Notes: generated by a model not told the origin, from the sequence alone. A stretch of DNA of 64,000 nt from Mangrovimonas spongiae (GCF_003944795.1 NZ_RWBG01000001.1:868001-932000), one strand, 5' to 3'; shown: positions 47,317 to 57,284, counted from the first letter of the stretch. Numbers and translations are program-made.

Positions 47317-47628
47317 ATGACAAAGCTTAAAATCAAATCAGGAGATACTGTAAAAGTAGTAGCTGGAGATCATAAAGGATCAGAAGGTAAAGTACTTAAA
47401 GTATACAAAGATAAAAACAAGGCGATTGTTGAAGGTGTGAACATGGTGAAGAAACACACAAAACCAAGTGCACAAAACCCTCAAGGAGGAATCGTTGAAA
47501 AAGAAGCAGCTATTCACATATCTAACTTATCATTGTTAACCGCTAAAGGAGAAACAACACGAGTAGGATACAGAATGGAAGGAGACAAGAAAGTAAGATT
47601 TTCCAAAAAATCTAATGAAGTAATTTAG
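47317..47628 (+). CDS. rplX: 50S ribosomal protein L24
   Basis: 103 residues with the KOW motif near the start ([25 protein letters not shown]) and [20 protein letters not shown]. Needed for early 50S assembly. In E. coli-type order it starts the second part of the spc operon. Confidence 0.97.
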   Translation: MTKLKIKSGDTVKVVAGDHKGSEGKVLKVYKDKNKAIVEGVNMVKKHTKPSAQNPQGGIVEKEAAIHISNLSLLTAKGETTRVGYRMEGDKKVRFSKKSNEVI

Positions 47629-47630
47629 TT

Positions 47631-48182
47631 ATGGCATATACACCGAGACTTAAAGAAGAGTACAAGAGCAGAGTAATCTCAGCTCTTACAGAGGAATTTG
47701 GTTATAACAACGTAATGCAAGTTCCTAAACTAAAAAAGATAGTTTTATCTAGAGGTATTGGCGCTGCTGTTGCAGACAAAAAGTTAATCGATCATGCTAT
47801 CGACGAGCTTTCTGCTATAACAGGACAAAAGGCTGTTGCAACTATGTCTAAAAAAGACGTTGCATCATTTAAACTTCGTAAAGGAATGCCTATTGGAGCT
47901 AAAGTTACTTTACGTGGAGAGCGTATGTACGAATTTTTAGATCGTTTAATAACATCGGCACTTCCACGTGTAAGAGATTTTAATGGTATTAAAGCCACAG
48001 GTTTTGACGGTAGAGGTAATTATAACCTAGGAGTTACTGAACAAATTATCTTCCCAGAAATTGATATCGATAAGGTAAACAAAGTTTCTGGAATGGATAT
48101 TACATTTGTAACTAGCGCAGAAACCGATAAAGAGGCAAAATCATTATTAACAGAATTAGGATTACCTTTTAAAAAGAATTAA
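47631..48182 (+). CDS. rplE: 50S ribosomal protein L5
   Basis: 183 residues: [27 protein letters not shown] start, [32 protein letters not shown] core and [10 protein letters not shown]-like ending ([13 protein letters not shown]). L5 binds 5S rRNA and contacts the P-site tRNA. Confidence 0.98.
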   Translation: MAYTPRLKEEYKSRVISALTEEFGYNNVMQVPKLKKIVLSRGIGAAVADKKLIDHAIDELSAITGQKAVATMSKKDVASFKLRKGMPIGAKVTLRGERMYEFLDRLITSALPRVRDFNGIKATGFDGRGNYNLGVTEQIIFPEIDIDKVNKVSGMDITFVTSAETDKEAKSLLTELGLPFKKN

Positions 48183-48186
48183 TACT

Positions 48187-48456
48187 ATGGCTAAAGAATC
48201 AATGAAAGCCCGTGAGGTAAAAAGAGCAAAAACAGTAGCTAAATATGCAGAAAAACGCAAAGCTTTAAAAGAAGCTGGCGATTACGAAGCACTACAAAAG
48301 TTACCAAAAAATGCTTCTCCAGTACGTATGCACAACCGTTGTAAACTAACTGGAAGACCAAAAGGTTACATGAGACAATTTGGTATCTCACGTGTAATGT
48401 TCAGAGAGATGGCTAACAAAGGGTTAATACCTGGAGTTAAGAAAGCTAGCTGGTAA
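48187..48456 (+). CDS. rpsN: 30S ribosomal protein S14, cysteine-free type
   Basis: 89 residues, [24 protein letters not shown] start and [25 protein letters not shown] end. It is the long form that lacks the CxxC-CxxC zinc site, so it does not need zinc. Confidence 0.97.
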   Translation: MAKESMKAREVKRAKTVAKYAEKRKALKEAGDYEALQKLPKNASPVRMHNRCKLTGRPKGYMRQFGISRVMFREMANKGLIPGVKKASW

Positions 48457-48530
48457 AAAACAAATATAAACTGGTCTCAGGTTTAATGTTGAAAGACAAT
48501 ATTAAAAACCGTTACCGAAATTAAATAACT

Positions 48531-48929
48531 ATGTATTCAGATCCAATTGCGGATTATTTAACGCGAATTAGAAATGCTGTGCGAGCAAACCACAGAGTGG
48601 TAGAGATTCCAGCATCTAACTTAAAGAAAGAAATAACTAAAATATTATTCGATCAAGGATTTATTTTAAGTTATAAATTTGACGACTCGTCTGCTCAAGG
48701 AGTAATAAAAATTGCCCTTAAGTATAACAAAGACACCAAAGAGTCTGTAATTAAAAAAATACAGAGAATAAGTAAACCAGGTTTACGTAAATACTCAGGT
48801 TCAAAAGAAATGCCACGTATTTTAAATGGTCTTGGAATTGCAATTGTTTCTACCTCTCATGGAGTTATGACAGGAAAACAAGCACAACAAGCAAACGTTG
48901 GTGGAGAAGTATTGTGTTACGTATACTAA
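48531..48929 (+). CDS. rpsH: 30S ribosomal protein S8
   Basis: 132 residues, MYSDPIADYLTRIRNAVRANHRVVEIPASNLK and the end GIAIVSTSHGVMTGKQAQQANVGGEVLCYVY are diagnostic. S8 is the usual spc operon autorepressor in E. coli. A 74-base gap, longer than its neighbours, precedes it, but no promoter box is obvious there. Confidence 0.98.
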   Translation: MYSDPIADYLTRIRNAVRANHRVVEIPASNLKKEITKILFDQGFILSYKFDDSSAQGVIKIALKYNKDTKESVIKKIQRISKPGLRKYSGSKEMPRILNGLGIAIVSTSHGVMTGKQAQQANVGGEVLCYVY

Positions 48930-48942
48930 AAAGCTGAAAAAA

Positions 48943-49485
48943 ATGTCAAGAATAGGTAATAGCCCAATAGCAATCCCAGAAGGAGTAACAGTAGACGTTA
49001 AAGATAACGTTGTTACAGTAAAAGGGAAGTTAGGAGAACTAACCCAAGAATTTTCAGCTGTATCAATAAAAGTTGAAGAAGGAAATTTAACGGTTGAACG
49101 TTCTTCTGAGAAAAAAGATGAAAAATCGAAACACGGTTTGTACAGAGCTTTAATCAATAACATGATTGAAGGTGTTTCTAAAGGTTGGACAAAAGAATTA
49201 GAGTTAGTAGGTGTAGGATATAGAGCAAGTAATCAAGGACAAAAATTAGATTTAGCCTTAGGTTTCTCTCATAATATCGTTTTAGATCTTGCACCAGAGG
49301 TAAAAGTGGAAACTATCTCTGAAAAAGGAAAGAACCCAATTATCAAGTTAACATCGCATGATAAACAACTTGTAGGACAAGTAGCGGCAAAAATTCGTTC
49401 TTTCCGTAAGCCAGAACCTTATAAAGGAAAAGGAGTGAAATTTGTTGGTGAACAAATTAGAAGAAAAGCAGGTAAATCAGCATAA
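48943..49485 (+). CDS. rplF: 50S ribosomal protein L6
   Basis: 180 residues starting MSRIGNSPIAIPEGV at ATG 48943; the longer frame from 48898 overlaps rpsH. The C-terminal motif PEPYKGKGVKFVGEQIRRKAGK is diagnostic. L6 lies at the base of the factor-binding site. Confidence 0.98.
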   Translation: MSRIGNSPIAIPEGVTVDVKDNVVTVKGKLGELTQEFSAVSIKVEEGNLTVERSSEKKDEKSKHGLYRALINNMIEGVSKGWTKELELVGVGYRASNQGQKLDLALGFSHNIVLDLAPEVKVETISEKGKNPIIKLTSHDKQLVGQVAAKIRSFRKPEPYKGKGVKFVGEQIRRKAGKSA

Positions 49486-49495
49486 TAATTAAGTT

Positions 49496-49852
49496 ATGGC
49501 ATTAACAAAGAACGAAAGAAGACAAAGAATAAAAAACAGAGTTCGTAAAATAGTTTCTGGAACTGAAGCTAGACCAAGACTATCTGTTTTTAGAAGTAAT
49601 AAAGAAATTTATGCTCAAATAGTTGACGATGTAACAGGAAAAACCATTGCATCATCATCATCAAGAGATAAAGAAATTAGTTCTGCTAAAGGAACCAAAA
49701 CTGAAGTTGCTACATTAGTAGGGAAGTCGGTTGCAGAAAAAGCCCTTAAAGCAGGTGTAGAAACCATTTCTTTTGATAGAGGTGGGTACTTATATCACGG
49801 AAGAGTAAAATCATTAGCTGAAGGAGCTAGAGAAGCAGGACTTAAATTCTAA
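49496..49852 (+). CDS. rplR: 50S ribosomal protein L18
   Basis: 118 residues: [38 protein letters not shown] and [26 protein letters not shown]. It binds 5S rRNA with L5. Confidence 0.98.
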   Translation: MALTKNERRQRIKNRVRKIVSGTEARPRLSVFRSNKEIYAQIVDDVTGKTIASSSSRDKEISSAKGTKTEVATLVGKSVAEKALKAGVETISFDRGGYLYHGRVKSLAEGAREAGLKF

Positions 49853-49859
49853 ATATATT

Positions 49860-50384
49860 ATGTATCAAAAATATAAAAGCGCAGAATTAGTAAAACCAGG
49901 TGGATTAGATCTTAAAGATCGTTTAGTTGGTGTACAAAGAGTAACAAAAGTAACTAAAGGTGGTAGAGCATTTGGTTTCTCAGCAATTGTAGTAGTTGGT
50001 AACGAAGCAGGTGTTGTTGGACACGGTTTAGGAAAGTCTAAAGACGTAGCAAGTGCTATTTCTAAAGCTGTAGAAGACGCTAAGAAAAACTTAGTTCGTA
50101 TTCCATTAGTGAAAGGAACACTACCACACGAGCAAAAAGGTAAATACGGCGGAGCAAGAGTAAACATTATTCCTGCTGCCCCTGGTACCGGAGTTATTGC
50201 TGGTGGTGCTGTAAGAACTGTATTAGAAGCAGTTGGTGTACATGATGTATTATCAAAATCTCAAGGGTCATCTAACCCACATAATGTGGTAAAAGCAACT
50301 TTCGATGCGTTACTTCAATTAAGAGATGCTAAAGCAGTTGCTAGAGAAAGAGGAATCTCTCTTGAGAAATTGTATAAAGGTTAA
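49860..50384 (+). CDS. rpsE: 30S ribosomal protein S5
   Basis: 174 residues with the double-stranded RNA-binding fold [33 protein letters not shown]-like and [37 protein letters not shown]5 acts in decoding accuracy. Confidence 0.98.
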   Translation: MYQKYKSAELVKPGGLDLKDRLVGVQRVTKVTKGGRAFGFSAIVVVGNEAGVVGHGLGKSKDVASAISKAVEDAKKNLVRIPLVKGTLPHEQKGKYGGARVNIIPAAPGTGVIAGGAVRTVLEAVGVHDVLSKSQGSSNPHNVVKATFDALLQLRDAKAVARERGISLEKLYKG

Positions 50385-50396
50385 TAAAGGATAACG

Positions 50397-50579
50397 ATGG
50401 CAAAGATTAAAGTTACAAAAGTAAAAAGTGCAATCAACCGTACCCAAAGACAAAAAAGAACCCTTGAAGCATTAGGGCTTAAAAAAATTGGTCAAGTAGT
50501 TGAGCACGATGCCACACCAAACATCCTTGGTATGGTTAATAAAGTTAAACATTTAGTTTCTATAGAAGAAACAAAATAA
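50397..50579 (+). CDS. rpmD: 50S ribosomal protein L30
   Basis: 60 residues: MAKIKVTKVKSAINRTQRQKRTLEALGLKKIGQVVEHDATPNILGMVNKVKHLV pattern, here with VEHDATPNILGM as the family core. Small, often lost in other lineages, present and intact here. Confidence 0.97.
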   Translation: MAKIKVTKVKSAINRTQRQKRTLEALGLKKIGQVVEHDATPNILGMVNKVKHLVSIEETK

Positions 50580-50591
50580 TAAGATACTGAA

Positions 50592-51044
50592 ATGGATTTA
50601 AGTAATTTAAAACCTGCTGAAGGTTCAGTTAATAACAACGCAAAGCGTGTTGGACGCGGACAAGGATCTGGAAAAGGTGGCACAGCAACAAGAGGTCACA
50701 AAGGAGCAAAGTCTCGTTCTGGATACTCTAAGAAAATAGGATTTGAAGGTGGACAAATGCCACTACAAAGACGTGTGCCTAAATTTGGTTTTACTAATAG
50801 AAACCGTGTAAGCTATCAAGGTGTAAACTTAGATACTATACAACAATTAGTAGACGATAAAAAGATTACCGATACTTTAGATTTTGAAACTATGGTTTCT
50901 TTAAGATTAGCTAGAAAAAACGATCTAGTAAAAATCTTAGGAAGAGGCGAATTAAAATCAAAAGTAAAAGTATCTGCTCATAAGTTTACTGCGTCAGCTC
51001 AAGCAGCTATTGAAGGTGCTGGTGGTGAAGTTGTAACTTTATAA
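50592..51044 (+). CDS. rplO: 50S ribosomal protein L15
   Basis: 150 residues. The Gly-rich start VGRGQGSGKGGTATRGHKGAKSRSG and the GGQMPLQRRVPKFGF motif identify it. It lies 14 bases ahead of secY. Confidence 0.98.
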   Translation: MDLSNLKPAEGSVNNNAKRVGRGQGSGKGGTATRGHKGAKSRSGYSKKIGFEGGQMPLQRRVPKFGFTNRNRVSYQGVNLDTIQQLVDDKKITDTLDFETMVSLRLARKNDLVKILGRGELKSKVKVSAHKFTASAQAAIEGAGGEVVTL

Positions 51045-51058
51045 TCACGTTTAAGCGC

Positions 51059-52405
51059 ATGAAGTTTATAGAAACAATAAAGAACGTTTGGAAAATAGAA
51101 GAACTAAGAAACAGAATTATAGTAACCCTAGGTCTGTTATTAGTTTACCGTTTTGGTGCACAAGTAGTTTTACCTGGTATTGATGCTGCTCAATTAGAGA
51201 GCTTACAAAGCAATACAGAAACAGGATTGTTAGGATTACTTAATGCGTTTACCGGAGGAGCATTTGCAAATGCATCGGTTTTTGCTTTAGGTATTATGCC
51301 TTACATTTCGGCTTCTATTGTGGTACAGTTAATGGGAATAGCTATTCCTTACTTACAAAAACTACAAAAAGAAGGCGCTAGTGGTCAAAAGAAAATCACT
51401 CAAATTACACGTTGGTTAACCATTGCTATTTGTTTGGTGCAAGCACCAGGATACTTAGCTAGTTTACCAACAGCATTTGGAATTCCTCAAAGTGCCTTTT
51501 TATTAGGAACAGGAGGATTATTCTATTTTTCATCTATAGTTATTTTAGTAACAGGTTGTATATTTGCAATGTGGTTAGGTGAAAAAATCACTGATAAAGG
51601 AATTGGTAATGGTATATCCCTATTAATTATGGTAGGTATTATTGCAACATTACCTAAAGCATTCTTACAAAATGCCTCTTCAAGATTAGAAGGAAACAAT
51701 GTTATGTTAATCCTTTTTGAATTGGTAATTTGGTTAGTGATAATCCTAGCTTCTATAATGCTAGTAATGGCTGTAAGAAAAATAGCCGTTCAATATGCTA
51801 GAAGAACAGCTTCTGGTGGCTACGAGAAAAATGTATTTGGATCAAGACAATATATTCCATTAAAGTTAAATGCTTCTGGAGTAATGCCAATTATATTTGC
51901 TCAAGCTATTATGTTTGTGCCAGGTTTAATAGGCGGAACATCTTTAATGAAAGATTCTGCTGTAGGACAATGGTTGCAAACTCAGTTTGCTGACATATTT
52001 GGGTTTTGGTATAATTTAGTATTTGCCTTATTAATTATAGTATTTACATACTTCTATACGGCAATTACAGTACCAACAAACAAAATGGCTGATGATTTAA
52101 AACGAAGCGGCGGATTTATACCAGGTATAAGGCCAGGTAGCGAAACGTCGGAATATTTAGATAAAATAATGTCTCAAATAACCTTACCAGGATCTATATT
52201 CTTAGCCCTAATAGCAATTTTCCCTGCTATTATTGTTAAGGTGTTAAATGTACAATCTGGTTGGGCACTATTTTTTGGAGGAACATCATTGTTGATTATG
52301 GTAGGAGTTGCAATCGATACCATGCAACAAGTAAACTCTTATTTGTTGAATAGACATTATGATGGCTTGATGAAAACAGGTAAAAATAGAAAAGCAGTCG
52401 CTTAA
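51059..52405 (+). CDS. secY: Protein translocase subunit SecY
   Basis: A 448-residue membrane protein with ten helices forming the Sec channel. Signatures are AFTGGAFANASVFALGIMPYISASIVVQL-type plug region, the loop RKIAVQYARR, NASGVMPIIFAQ and the C-terminal loop KRSGGFIPGIRPG. In many bacteria adk and map follow; here infA follows directly after nine bases. Confidence 0.98.
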   Translation: MKFIETIKNVWKIEELRNRIIVTLGLLLVYRFGAQVVLPGIDAAQLESLQSNTETGLLGLLNAFTGGAFANASVFALGIMPYISASIVVQLMGIAIPYLQKLQKEGASGQKKITQITRWLTIAICLVQAPGYLASLPTAFGIPQSAFLLGTGGLFYFSSIVILVTGCIFAMWLGEKITDKGIGNGISLLIMVGIIATLPKAFLQNASSRLEGNNVMLILFELVIWLVIILASIMLVMAVRKIAVQYARRTASGGYEKNVFGSRQYIPLKLNASGVMPIIFAQAIMFVPGLIGGTSLMKDSAVGQWLQTQFADIFGFWYNLVFALLIIVFTYFYTAITVPTNKMADDLKRSGGFIPGIRPGSETSEYLDKIMSQITLPGSIFLALIAIFPAIIVKVLNVQSGWALFFGGTSLLIMVGVAIDTMQQVNSYLLNRHYDGLMKTGKNRKAVA

Positions 52406-52414
52406 AAAAATACT

Positions 52415-52630
52415 ATGGCAAAACAAGCACCTATAGAACAAGATGGAACAATTATAGAAGCATTGTCTAACGCAATGTTTCGCGTAGAGTTAGAGAACGG
52501 TCACATAGTGACAGCTCATATCTCAGGAAAAATGAGAATGCACTACATAAAATTGTTACCAGGAGACAAAGTAAAATTAGAAATGAGTCCTTACGATTTA
52601 ACTAAGGCTCGAATAACTTATAGATACTAA
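52415..52630 (+). CDS. infA: Translation initiation factor IF-1
   Basis: 71 residues, one OB fold: [30 protein letters not shown] and [33 protein letters not shown] core (ends RYRY-like as ITYRY). IF-1 occupies the A site during initiation. Confidence 0.98.
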   Translation: MAKQAPIEQDGTIIEALSNAMFRVELENGHIVTAHISGKMRMHYIKLLPGDKVKLEMSPYDLTKARITYRY

Positions 52631-52634
52631 TACT

Positions 52635-52751
52635 ATGAAAGTAAGAGCATCAGTAAAAAAAAGAAGTGCAGATTGTAAAATCGTGCGTAGAAAAGGTAGA
52701 CTTTACGTAATCAACAAAAAGAATCCTAGATTCAAACAAAGACAAGGATAA
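52635..52751 (+). CDS. rpmJ: 50S ribosomal protein L36, zinc-free type
   Basis: A 38-residue gene: [20 protein letters not shown] at the start and [11 protein letters not shown] at the end. The zinc-ribbon form has three Cys and a His; only one Cys remains, so it is the zinc-independent form. It fits between infA (four bases) and rpsM (two bases). Confidence 0.95.
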   Translation: MKVRASVKKRSADCKIVRRKGRLYVINKKNPRFKQRQG

Positions 52752-52753
52752 TT

Positions 52754-53128
52754 ATGGCAAGAATTGCAGGTGTAGACATACCAAAACACAAAAGAGGTGT
52801 TATCTCTTTAACTTACATCTATGGTGTAGGAAAAAGTAGAGCAAAAGACATTTTAGCAGAAGCTAAAGTTGATGAAAACACCAAAGTTCAAGATTGGAAC
52901 GACGATCAAATTAGTAGCATTCGTGCTGCTGTAGCAAACTATACTATTGAAGGTGAGCTACGTTCTGAAACACAATTAAACATTAAGCGATTAATGGATA
53001 TAGGATGTTACAGAGGAATTCGTCATAGAGCGGGACTTCCATTAAGAGGTCAACGTACTAAAAACAACTCTAGAACAAGAAAAGGTAAAAGAAAAACAGT
53101 TGCTAACAAGAAAATGGCAACTAAGTAA
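52754..53128 (+). CDS. rpsM: 30S ribosomal protein S13
   Basis: 124 residues: [30 protein letters not shown] start and [30 protein letters not shown] end. S13 bridges to the 50S subunit in the 30S head. Confidence 0.98.
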   Translation: MARIAGVDIPKHKRGVISLTYIYGVGKSRAKDILAEAKVDENTKVQDWNDDQISSIRAAVANYTIEGELRSETQLNIKRLMDIGCYRGIRHRAGLPLRGQRTKNNSRTRKGKRKTVANKKMATK

Positions 53129-53139
53129 TAATTTTTTTG

Positions 53140-53237
53140 AGACGTTAGTCATTAGTATTTAGAAGTTAGACGAATCTGCTTGAAATAGAAATGTTTAGGA
53201 TTCTAATAACTATAAACTAACAACTAAAAACTAATAT
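53140..53237. repeat. Low-complexity inverted repeat region between rpsM and rpsK
   Basis: The left part has GTTAGTCATTAGTATTTAG and GAAGTTAG; the right part has CTAATAACTATAAACTAAC and CAACTAAAAACTAAT. The two halves are roughly inverted copies of TTAGT-type units around a central spacer. Such TTAGT repeats are scattered between genes in many Flavobacteriia. It makes the rpsM-rpsK gap (114 bases) much longer than other gaps in the operon. Confidence 0.5.
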
Positions 53238-53242
53238 TTAAT

Positions 53243-53626
53243 ATGGCAAAGTCAAATACAAAGAAACGTAAAGTTATTGTAGACGCAGTTGGAGAAGCTC
53301 ATATTACAGCTTCTTTCAATAACATAATCATCTCTCTTACCAACAAAAAAGGTGACGTAATTTCATGGTCATCAGCTGGTAAAATGGGATTTAGAGGATC
53401 TAAGAAAAACACACCTTACGCTGCTCAATTAGCTGCTGAAGATGCTGCAGGAGTAGCACAAGAGGCAGGATTGAAAAAAGTAAAAGTTTACGTTAAAGGT
53501 CCTGGAAATGGTAGAGAATCTGCTATTCGTTCTATTCATAATGCAGGTATTGAAGTAACAGAAATTATAGATGTTACACCATTACCACATAACGGATGTA
53601 GACCTCCAAAACGCAGAAGAGTTTAA
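53243..53626 (+). CDS. rpsK: 30S ribosomal protein S11
   Basis: 127 residues: [46 protein letters not shown]-type core, and [26 protein letters not shown], the diagnostic end. Followed by a strong terminator. Confidence 0.98.
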   Translation: MAKSNTKKRKVIVDAVGEAHITASFNNIIISLTNKKGDVISWSSAGKMGFRGSKKNTPYAAQLAAEDAAGVAQEAGLKKVKVYVKGPGNGRESAIRSIHNAGIEVTEIIDVTPLPHNGCRPPKRRRV

Positions 53627-53640
53627 TTACATGTAACCTC

Positions 53641-53683
53641 AAATTAATATCAACTGTTCTAAATAGTTGATATTAATTTTTTT
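53641..53683 (+). terminator. Terminator after rpsK
   Basis: AAATTAATATCAACT pairs perfectly with AGTTGATATTAATTT (15 bases, nine-base loop), followed by seven T's. It ends the long S10-spc transcript, 14 bases after the rpsK stop. The GTTG at 53666-53669 in its right arm lies 19 bases before the next promoter box. Confidence 0.85.
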
Positions 53684-53688
53684 ATATG

Positions 53689-53696
53689 TAAATTTG
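53689..53696 (+). promoter_or_regulatory. -7 promoter box for rpsD-rpoA-rplQ
   Basis: TAAATTTGC matches TAnnTTTG, and a GTTG at -33 lies 19 bases before it within the terminator arm. Transcription would start near 53702 and give a leader of about 90 bases before rpsD. Confidence 0.6.
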
Positions 53697-53794
53697 CAAA
53701 CTGAAAAAATTTAAACAAGTATAACAAGAGATTAACGATTATCGAAGGATAAGACTAAGACCTTAATTCAATAATCACTCTAAAATTAATTAAA

Positions 53795-54400
53795 ATGGCA
53801 AGATATACTGGTCCTAAAACTAAAATAGCTCGTAAATTTGGAGAAGCTATTTTTGGAGAAGATAAATCTTTCGAGAAAAGAAACTATCCTCCAGGTCAAC
53901 ACGGTGCAAATAAACGTCGTGGAAAAAAATCTGAATACGCAATCCAATTGCAAGAAAAGCAAAAAGCTAAGTACACTTACGGTATCTTAGAGCGTCAATT
54001 TAGAAACATGTTTAAAAAAGCAACAGCAGCTCCTGGAATTACAGGTGAAGTATTGTTGCAATTATGCGAGTCTAGATTAGACAACGTCGTATTTAGAATG
54101 GGAATCTCTCCTTCTCGTCGTGGCGCTAGACAATTAGTTTCTCACAGACACATTACTGTAAATGGTGAGTTAGTAAACATTCCTTCTTACCAATTAAAAG
54201 CTGGCGATGTTGTAGGTGTAAGAGAAAAATCAAAATCACTTGAAGCTATCAATAACTCGTTAGCAAATTCAAGCAACGTATACGAATGGATTACTTGGAA
54301 TAACGAACAAAAAGAAGGAACATATGTTTCAGTTCCTGCTAGACTTCAAATTCCTGAAAATATCAACGAGCAATTCATCGTCGAATTATATTCTAAATAA
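53795..54400 (+). CDS. rpsD: 30S ribosomal protein S4, cysteine-free type
   Basis: 201 residues: [21 protein letters not shown] start, [20 protein letters not shown], and the S4 RNA-binding domain [31 protein letters not shown]-like. The N-terminal zinc knuckle of the other S4 type is absent. S4 starts 30S assembly and is a likely repressor of its own short operon. Confidence 0.98.
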   Translation: MARYTGPKTKIARKFGEAIFGEDKSFEKRNYPPGQHGANKRRGKKSEYAIQLQEKQKAKYTYGILERQFRNMFKKATAAPGITGEVLLQLCESRLDNVVFRMGISPSRRGARQLVSHRHITVNGELVNIPSYQLKAGDVVGVREKSKSLEAINNSLANSSNVYEWITWNNEQKEGTYVSVPARLQIPENINEQFIVELYSK

Positions 54401-54497
54401 TAAATTAACAACATTGGTATTTAGCCAAAGGGTTTATTCGTACTTCTTCAAACTTATAAACCGCGCAACTAAATAACAATTAAAACGAAGAAAACAA

Positions 54498-55490
54498 ATG
54501 GCTGTATTTAATTTTCAGAAACCAGATAAAGTAATCATGATCGACTCGACAGATTTCGAAGGTAAATTCGAATTCCGTCCTTTAGAGCCTGGTTACGGAT
54601 TAACAGTAGGAAATGCCCTTAGACGTGTGTTATTATCTTCTTTAGAAGGTTTTGCAATCACATCAGTAAGAATTGAAGGTGTTGATCACGAATTTTCTAC
54701 CATCTCAGGTGTTGTAGAAGATGTTACCGAAATTATCCTTAATTTAAAACAAGTACGTTTTAAAAGACAAATAGAGGATGTTGATAACGAATCTGTATCA
54801 ATAGCAATTTCTGGACAAGAGCAAATTACTGCTGGCGATTTCCAAAAATTTATCTCAGGATTCCAAGTGTTAAACCCAGAATTAGTTATATGTAACTTAG
54901 ATTCTAAGGTTAACATTAACATGGAAATTACTATAGAAAAAGGAAGAGGATATGTACCTGCAGAAGAAAACAAAAAAGCATCTGCACCAATAGGTACCAT
55001 TTTTACCGATTCTATTTACACTCCTATAAAGAATGTAAAGTATAGTATTGAAAACTATCGTGTAGAACAAAAAACAGATTACGAAAAATTAGTTTTTGAA
55101 ATTATTACAGATGGTTCTATAAATCCACAAGATGCTTTAACCGAAGCTGCTAAAACATTAATTCATCACTTCATGTTATTCTCTGATGAAAGAATAACGC
55201 TTGAAGCCGATGAAATTGCACAAACAGAAACTTATGATGAAGAATCACTTCACATGAGACAACTACTTAAAACTAAATTAGTAGACATGGATCTTTCTGT
55301 ACGTGCTTTAAACTGTTTAAAAGCAGCCGAAGTAGATACTCTAGGAGATTTAGTATCATACAATAAGAACGATTTAATGAAATTCCGAAACTTTGGAAAA
55401 AAATCATTAACAGAACTAGAAGAGTTAGTTAGTGTAAAAGGATTAAGTTTTGGTATGGATTTATCAAAGTATAAATTAGATAAAGAATAA
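54498..55490 (+). CDS. rpoA: RNA polymerase alpha subunit
   Basis: 330 residues: the N-terminal dimerisation domain with [26 protein letters not shown] and the C-terminal domain (residues about 255-325) with [34 protein letters not shown]. The 97-base gap after rpsD holds a GGTTTAT/ATAAACC inverted pair that may form a leader hairpin. Confidence 0.98.
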   Translation: MAVFNFQKPDKVIMIDSTDFEGKFEFRPLEPGYGLTVGNALRRVLLSSLEGFAITSVRIEGVDHEFSTISGVVEDVTEIILNLKQVRFKRQIEDVDNESVSIAISGQEQITAGDFQKFISGFQVLNPELVICNLDSKVNINMEITIEKGRGYVPAEENKKASAPIGTIFTDSIYTPIKNVKYSIENYRVEQKTDYEKLVFEIITDGSINPQDALTEAAKTLIHHFMLFSDERITLEADEIAQTETYDEESLHMRQLLKTKLVDMDLSVRALNCLKAAEVDTLGDLVSYNKNDLMKFRNFGKKSLTELEELVSVKGLSFGMDLSKYKLDKE

Positions 55491-55555
55491 TAAATGCTTC
55501 ATAATTTGCTCTCCTATCGTGGATTGAAGCAAGATGAAAGCGAAATTTAAACGTC

Positions 55556-56029
55556 ATGAGACACGGAAAGAAATTTAACCACTTAGGTAGAAAAACAGCT
55601 CATAGAAAAGCAATGCTTGCTAATATGGCTTGTTCTTTAATCGAACACAAACGTATTAATACTACCGTAGCAAAAGCTAAAGCGCTTAAACAATTTGTTG
55701 AGCCATTAGTAACTAAGTCTAAAGAAGACACAACTCACAATAGAAGAGTCGTATTTTCTAAATTAAGACAAAAAGATGCCGTAGCAGAGCTTTTTAGAGA
55801 AGTAGCTCCTAAAGTTGGGGATAGACCAGGCGGATACACTAGAATTATTAAATTAGGTAATCGTTTAGGTGATAATGCAGACATGGCAATGATCGAGTTA
55901 GTTGATTACAACGATACTTATAACCCATCTGGAACAGCTAAAAAGAAAACTCGTAGAAGTAGAAGAGGCGGTGGTAGTAAACCTACTGCAGCAGCAGCTA
56001 AGCCAGAAGCTACTAACGAAGAAGAATAA
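55556..56029 (+). CDS. rplQ: 50S ribosomal protein L17
   Basis: 157 residues. The core [34 protein letters not shown] is diagnostic. Beyond residue about 125 is a basic, Ala/Glu-ending extension ([14 protein letters not shown]...EATNEEE) found in Bacteroidota but not in E. coli. Last gene of the cluster, followed by a terminator. Confidence 0.98.
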   Translation: MRHGKKFNHLGRKTAHRKAMLANMACSLIEHKRINTTVAKAKALKQFVEPLVTKSKEDTTHNRRVVFSKLRQKDAVAELFREVAPKVGDRPGGYTRIIKLGNRLGDNADMAMIELVDYNDTYNPSGTAKKKTRRSRRGGGSKPTAAAAKPEATNEEE

Positions 56030-56051
56030 AATGTTTTTAGCATGATAACAT

Positions 56052-56085
56052 AAAGGATAAACTATTTTAGTTTATCCTTTTTTTT
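56052..56085 (+). terminator. Terminator after rplQ
   Basis: AAAGGATAAACTA pairs with TAGTTTATCCTTT (13 bases, short loop) and runs into eight T's. It ends the rpsD-rpoA-rplQ transcript 22 bases after rplQ. Confidence 0.88.
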
Positions 56086-56134
56086 ATGCAATTTTGCAAA
56101 ACCTTTTTTCAAAACAAAACAACAACACAGCACA

Positions 56135-57241
56135 ATGAAGTACAAGAAAAGAGATAAAGCACTTATTTTACTAGCCGATGGTACCATTTTTTATGGTAAA
56201 TCGGTTGGAGGAAAAGAAGGAACTTCTTTTGGAGAAATATGCTTTAATACAGGTATGACAGGGTATCAAGAAATTTTTACAGATCCATCATACTACGGTC
56301 AACTAATGGTTACCACAAATGCACATATAGGTAACTATGGCGCAAATAATGAAGAAGTAGAATCCGATTCCATAAAGATTGCAGGTTTAATCTGTAGAAA
56401 CTTTAGTTACGAATATTCAAGGGTTAATGCCGATTTTTCTTTAGAAGAATTCTTAAATAAACATAACCTATTAGCTATTTCAGATGTCGATACAAGAGCT
56501 TTAGTTAGTTACATTAGAGACAATGGTGCTATGAACGCCGTTATATCAACAGATGTAGATAATATTGAAGGACTTAAAAAGCAATTGGCCGATGTACCGA
56601 ATATGAATGGGTTAGAGTTAGCCTCTAAAGTATCAACCAAAGAGCCTTATTATTTTGGTAATGAAAATGCCACCTATAAAATAGCTGCATTAGATATTGG
56701 TATTAAAACCAATATCCTTAGAAACTTTGCAGAAAGAGATGCCTATATAAAAGTGTTCCCTTATAATACATCTTTTGAGGAGATGCAGGCTTGGAGCCCA
56801 GATGGTTATTTCTTATCTAATGGTCCTGGAGATCCAGAGCCATTACAAGAAGCACAAACCTTAGCTAAAGAAGTTTTAGAAAGAAATTTACCTTTATTTG
56901 GTATTTGTTTAGGGCATCAAGTTATCGCATTGGCTAATGGAATATCAACGTATAAAATGCACAATGGCCACCGCGGGATTAACCATCCTGTTAAAAACTT
57001 AGTTACAGGAAATGGCGAAATAACCTCACAAAATCACGGTTTTGCTATTAATAGAGAAGACACCGAAAATCATCCAGATATCGAGATTACACATGTTCAT
57101 CTTAACGATGACACCGTAGCAGGTATTAAAATGAAAAATAAAAACTGTTTTTCAGTTCAATATCACCCAGAAGCTAGTCCTGGACCACATGATGCGTCGT
57201 ATTTATTTGACCAGTTTATGGAGAATATCAAGAATGAATAA
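56135..57241 (+). CDS. carA: Carbamoyl-phosphate synthase small subunit
   Basis: A 368-residue glutamine amidotransferase subunit that supplies ammonia to CarB for arginine and pyrimidine synthesis. N-terminal domain: GTSFGEICFNTGMTGYQEIFTDPSY. C-terminal class I glutaminase: the nucleophile in GICLGHQ, and the His-Glu pair in YHPEASPGP. carB is not adjacent; it stands alone between two terminators. Confidence 0.97.
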   Translation: MKYKKRDKALILLADGTIFYGKSVGGKEGTSFGEICFNTGMTGYQEIFTDPSYYGQLMVTTNAHIGNYGANNEEVESDSIKIAGLICRNFSYEYSRVNADFSLEEFLNKHNLLAISDVDTRALVSYIRDNGAMNAVISTDVDNIEGLKKQLADVPNMNGLELASKVSTKEPYYFGNENATYKIAALDIGIKTNILRNFAERDAYIKVFPYNTSFEEMQAWSPDGYFLSNGPGDPEPLQEAQTLAKEVLERNLPLFGICLGHQVIALANGISTYKMHNGHRGINHPVKNLVTGNGEITSQNHGFAINREDTENHPDIEITHVHLNDDTVAGIKMKNKNCFSVQYHPEASPGPHDASYLFDQFMENIKNE

Positions 57242-57246
57242 TAAAG

Positions 57247-57284
57247 AAACCTCAAAGATTACCGAAATTCTTTGAGGTTTTTTT
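57247..57284 (+). terminator. Terminator after carA
   Basis: AAACCTCAAAGA pairs with TCTTTGAGGTTT (12 bases, ten-base loop), followed by TTTT. It lies six bases after the carA stop. Confidence 0.85.

Noticed and set aside
53140-53237. A tRNA or other structured RNA between rpsM and rpsK
   Set aside because: No cloverleaf or conserved T-arm was found, and the inverted units are low-complexity TTAGT repeats.
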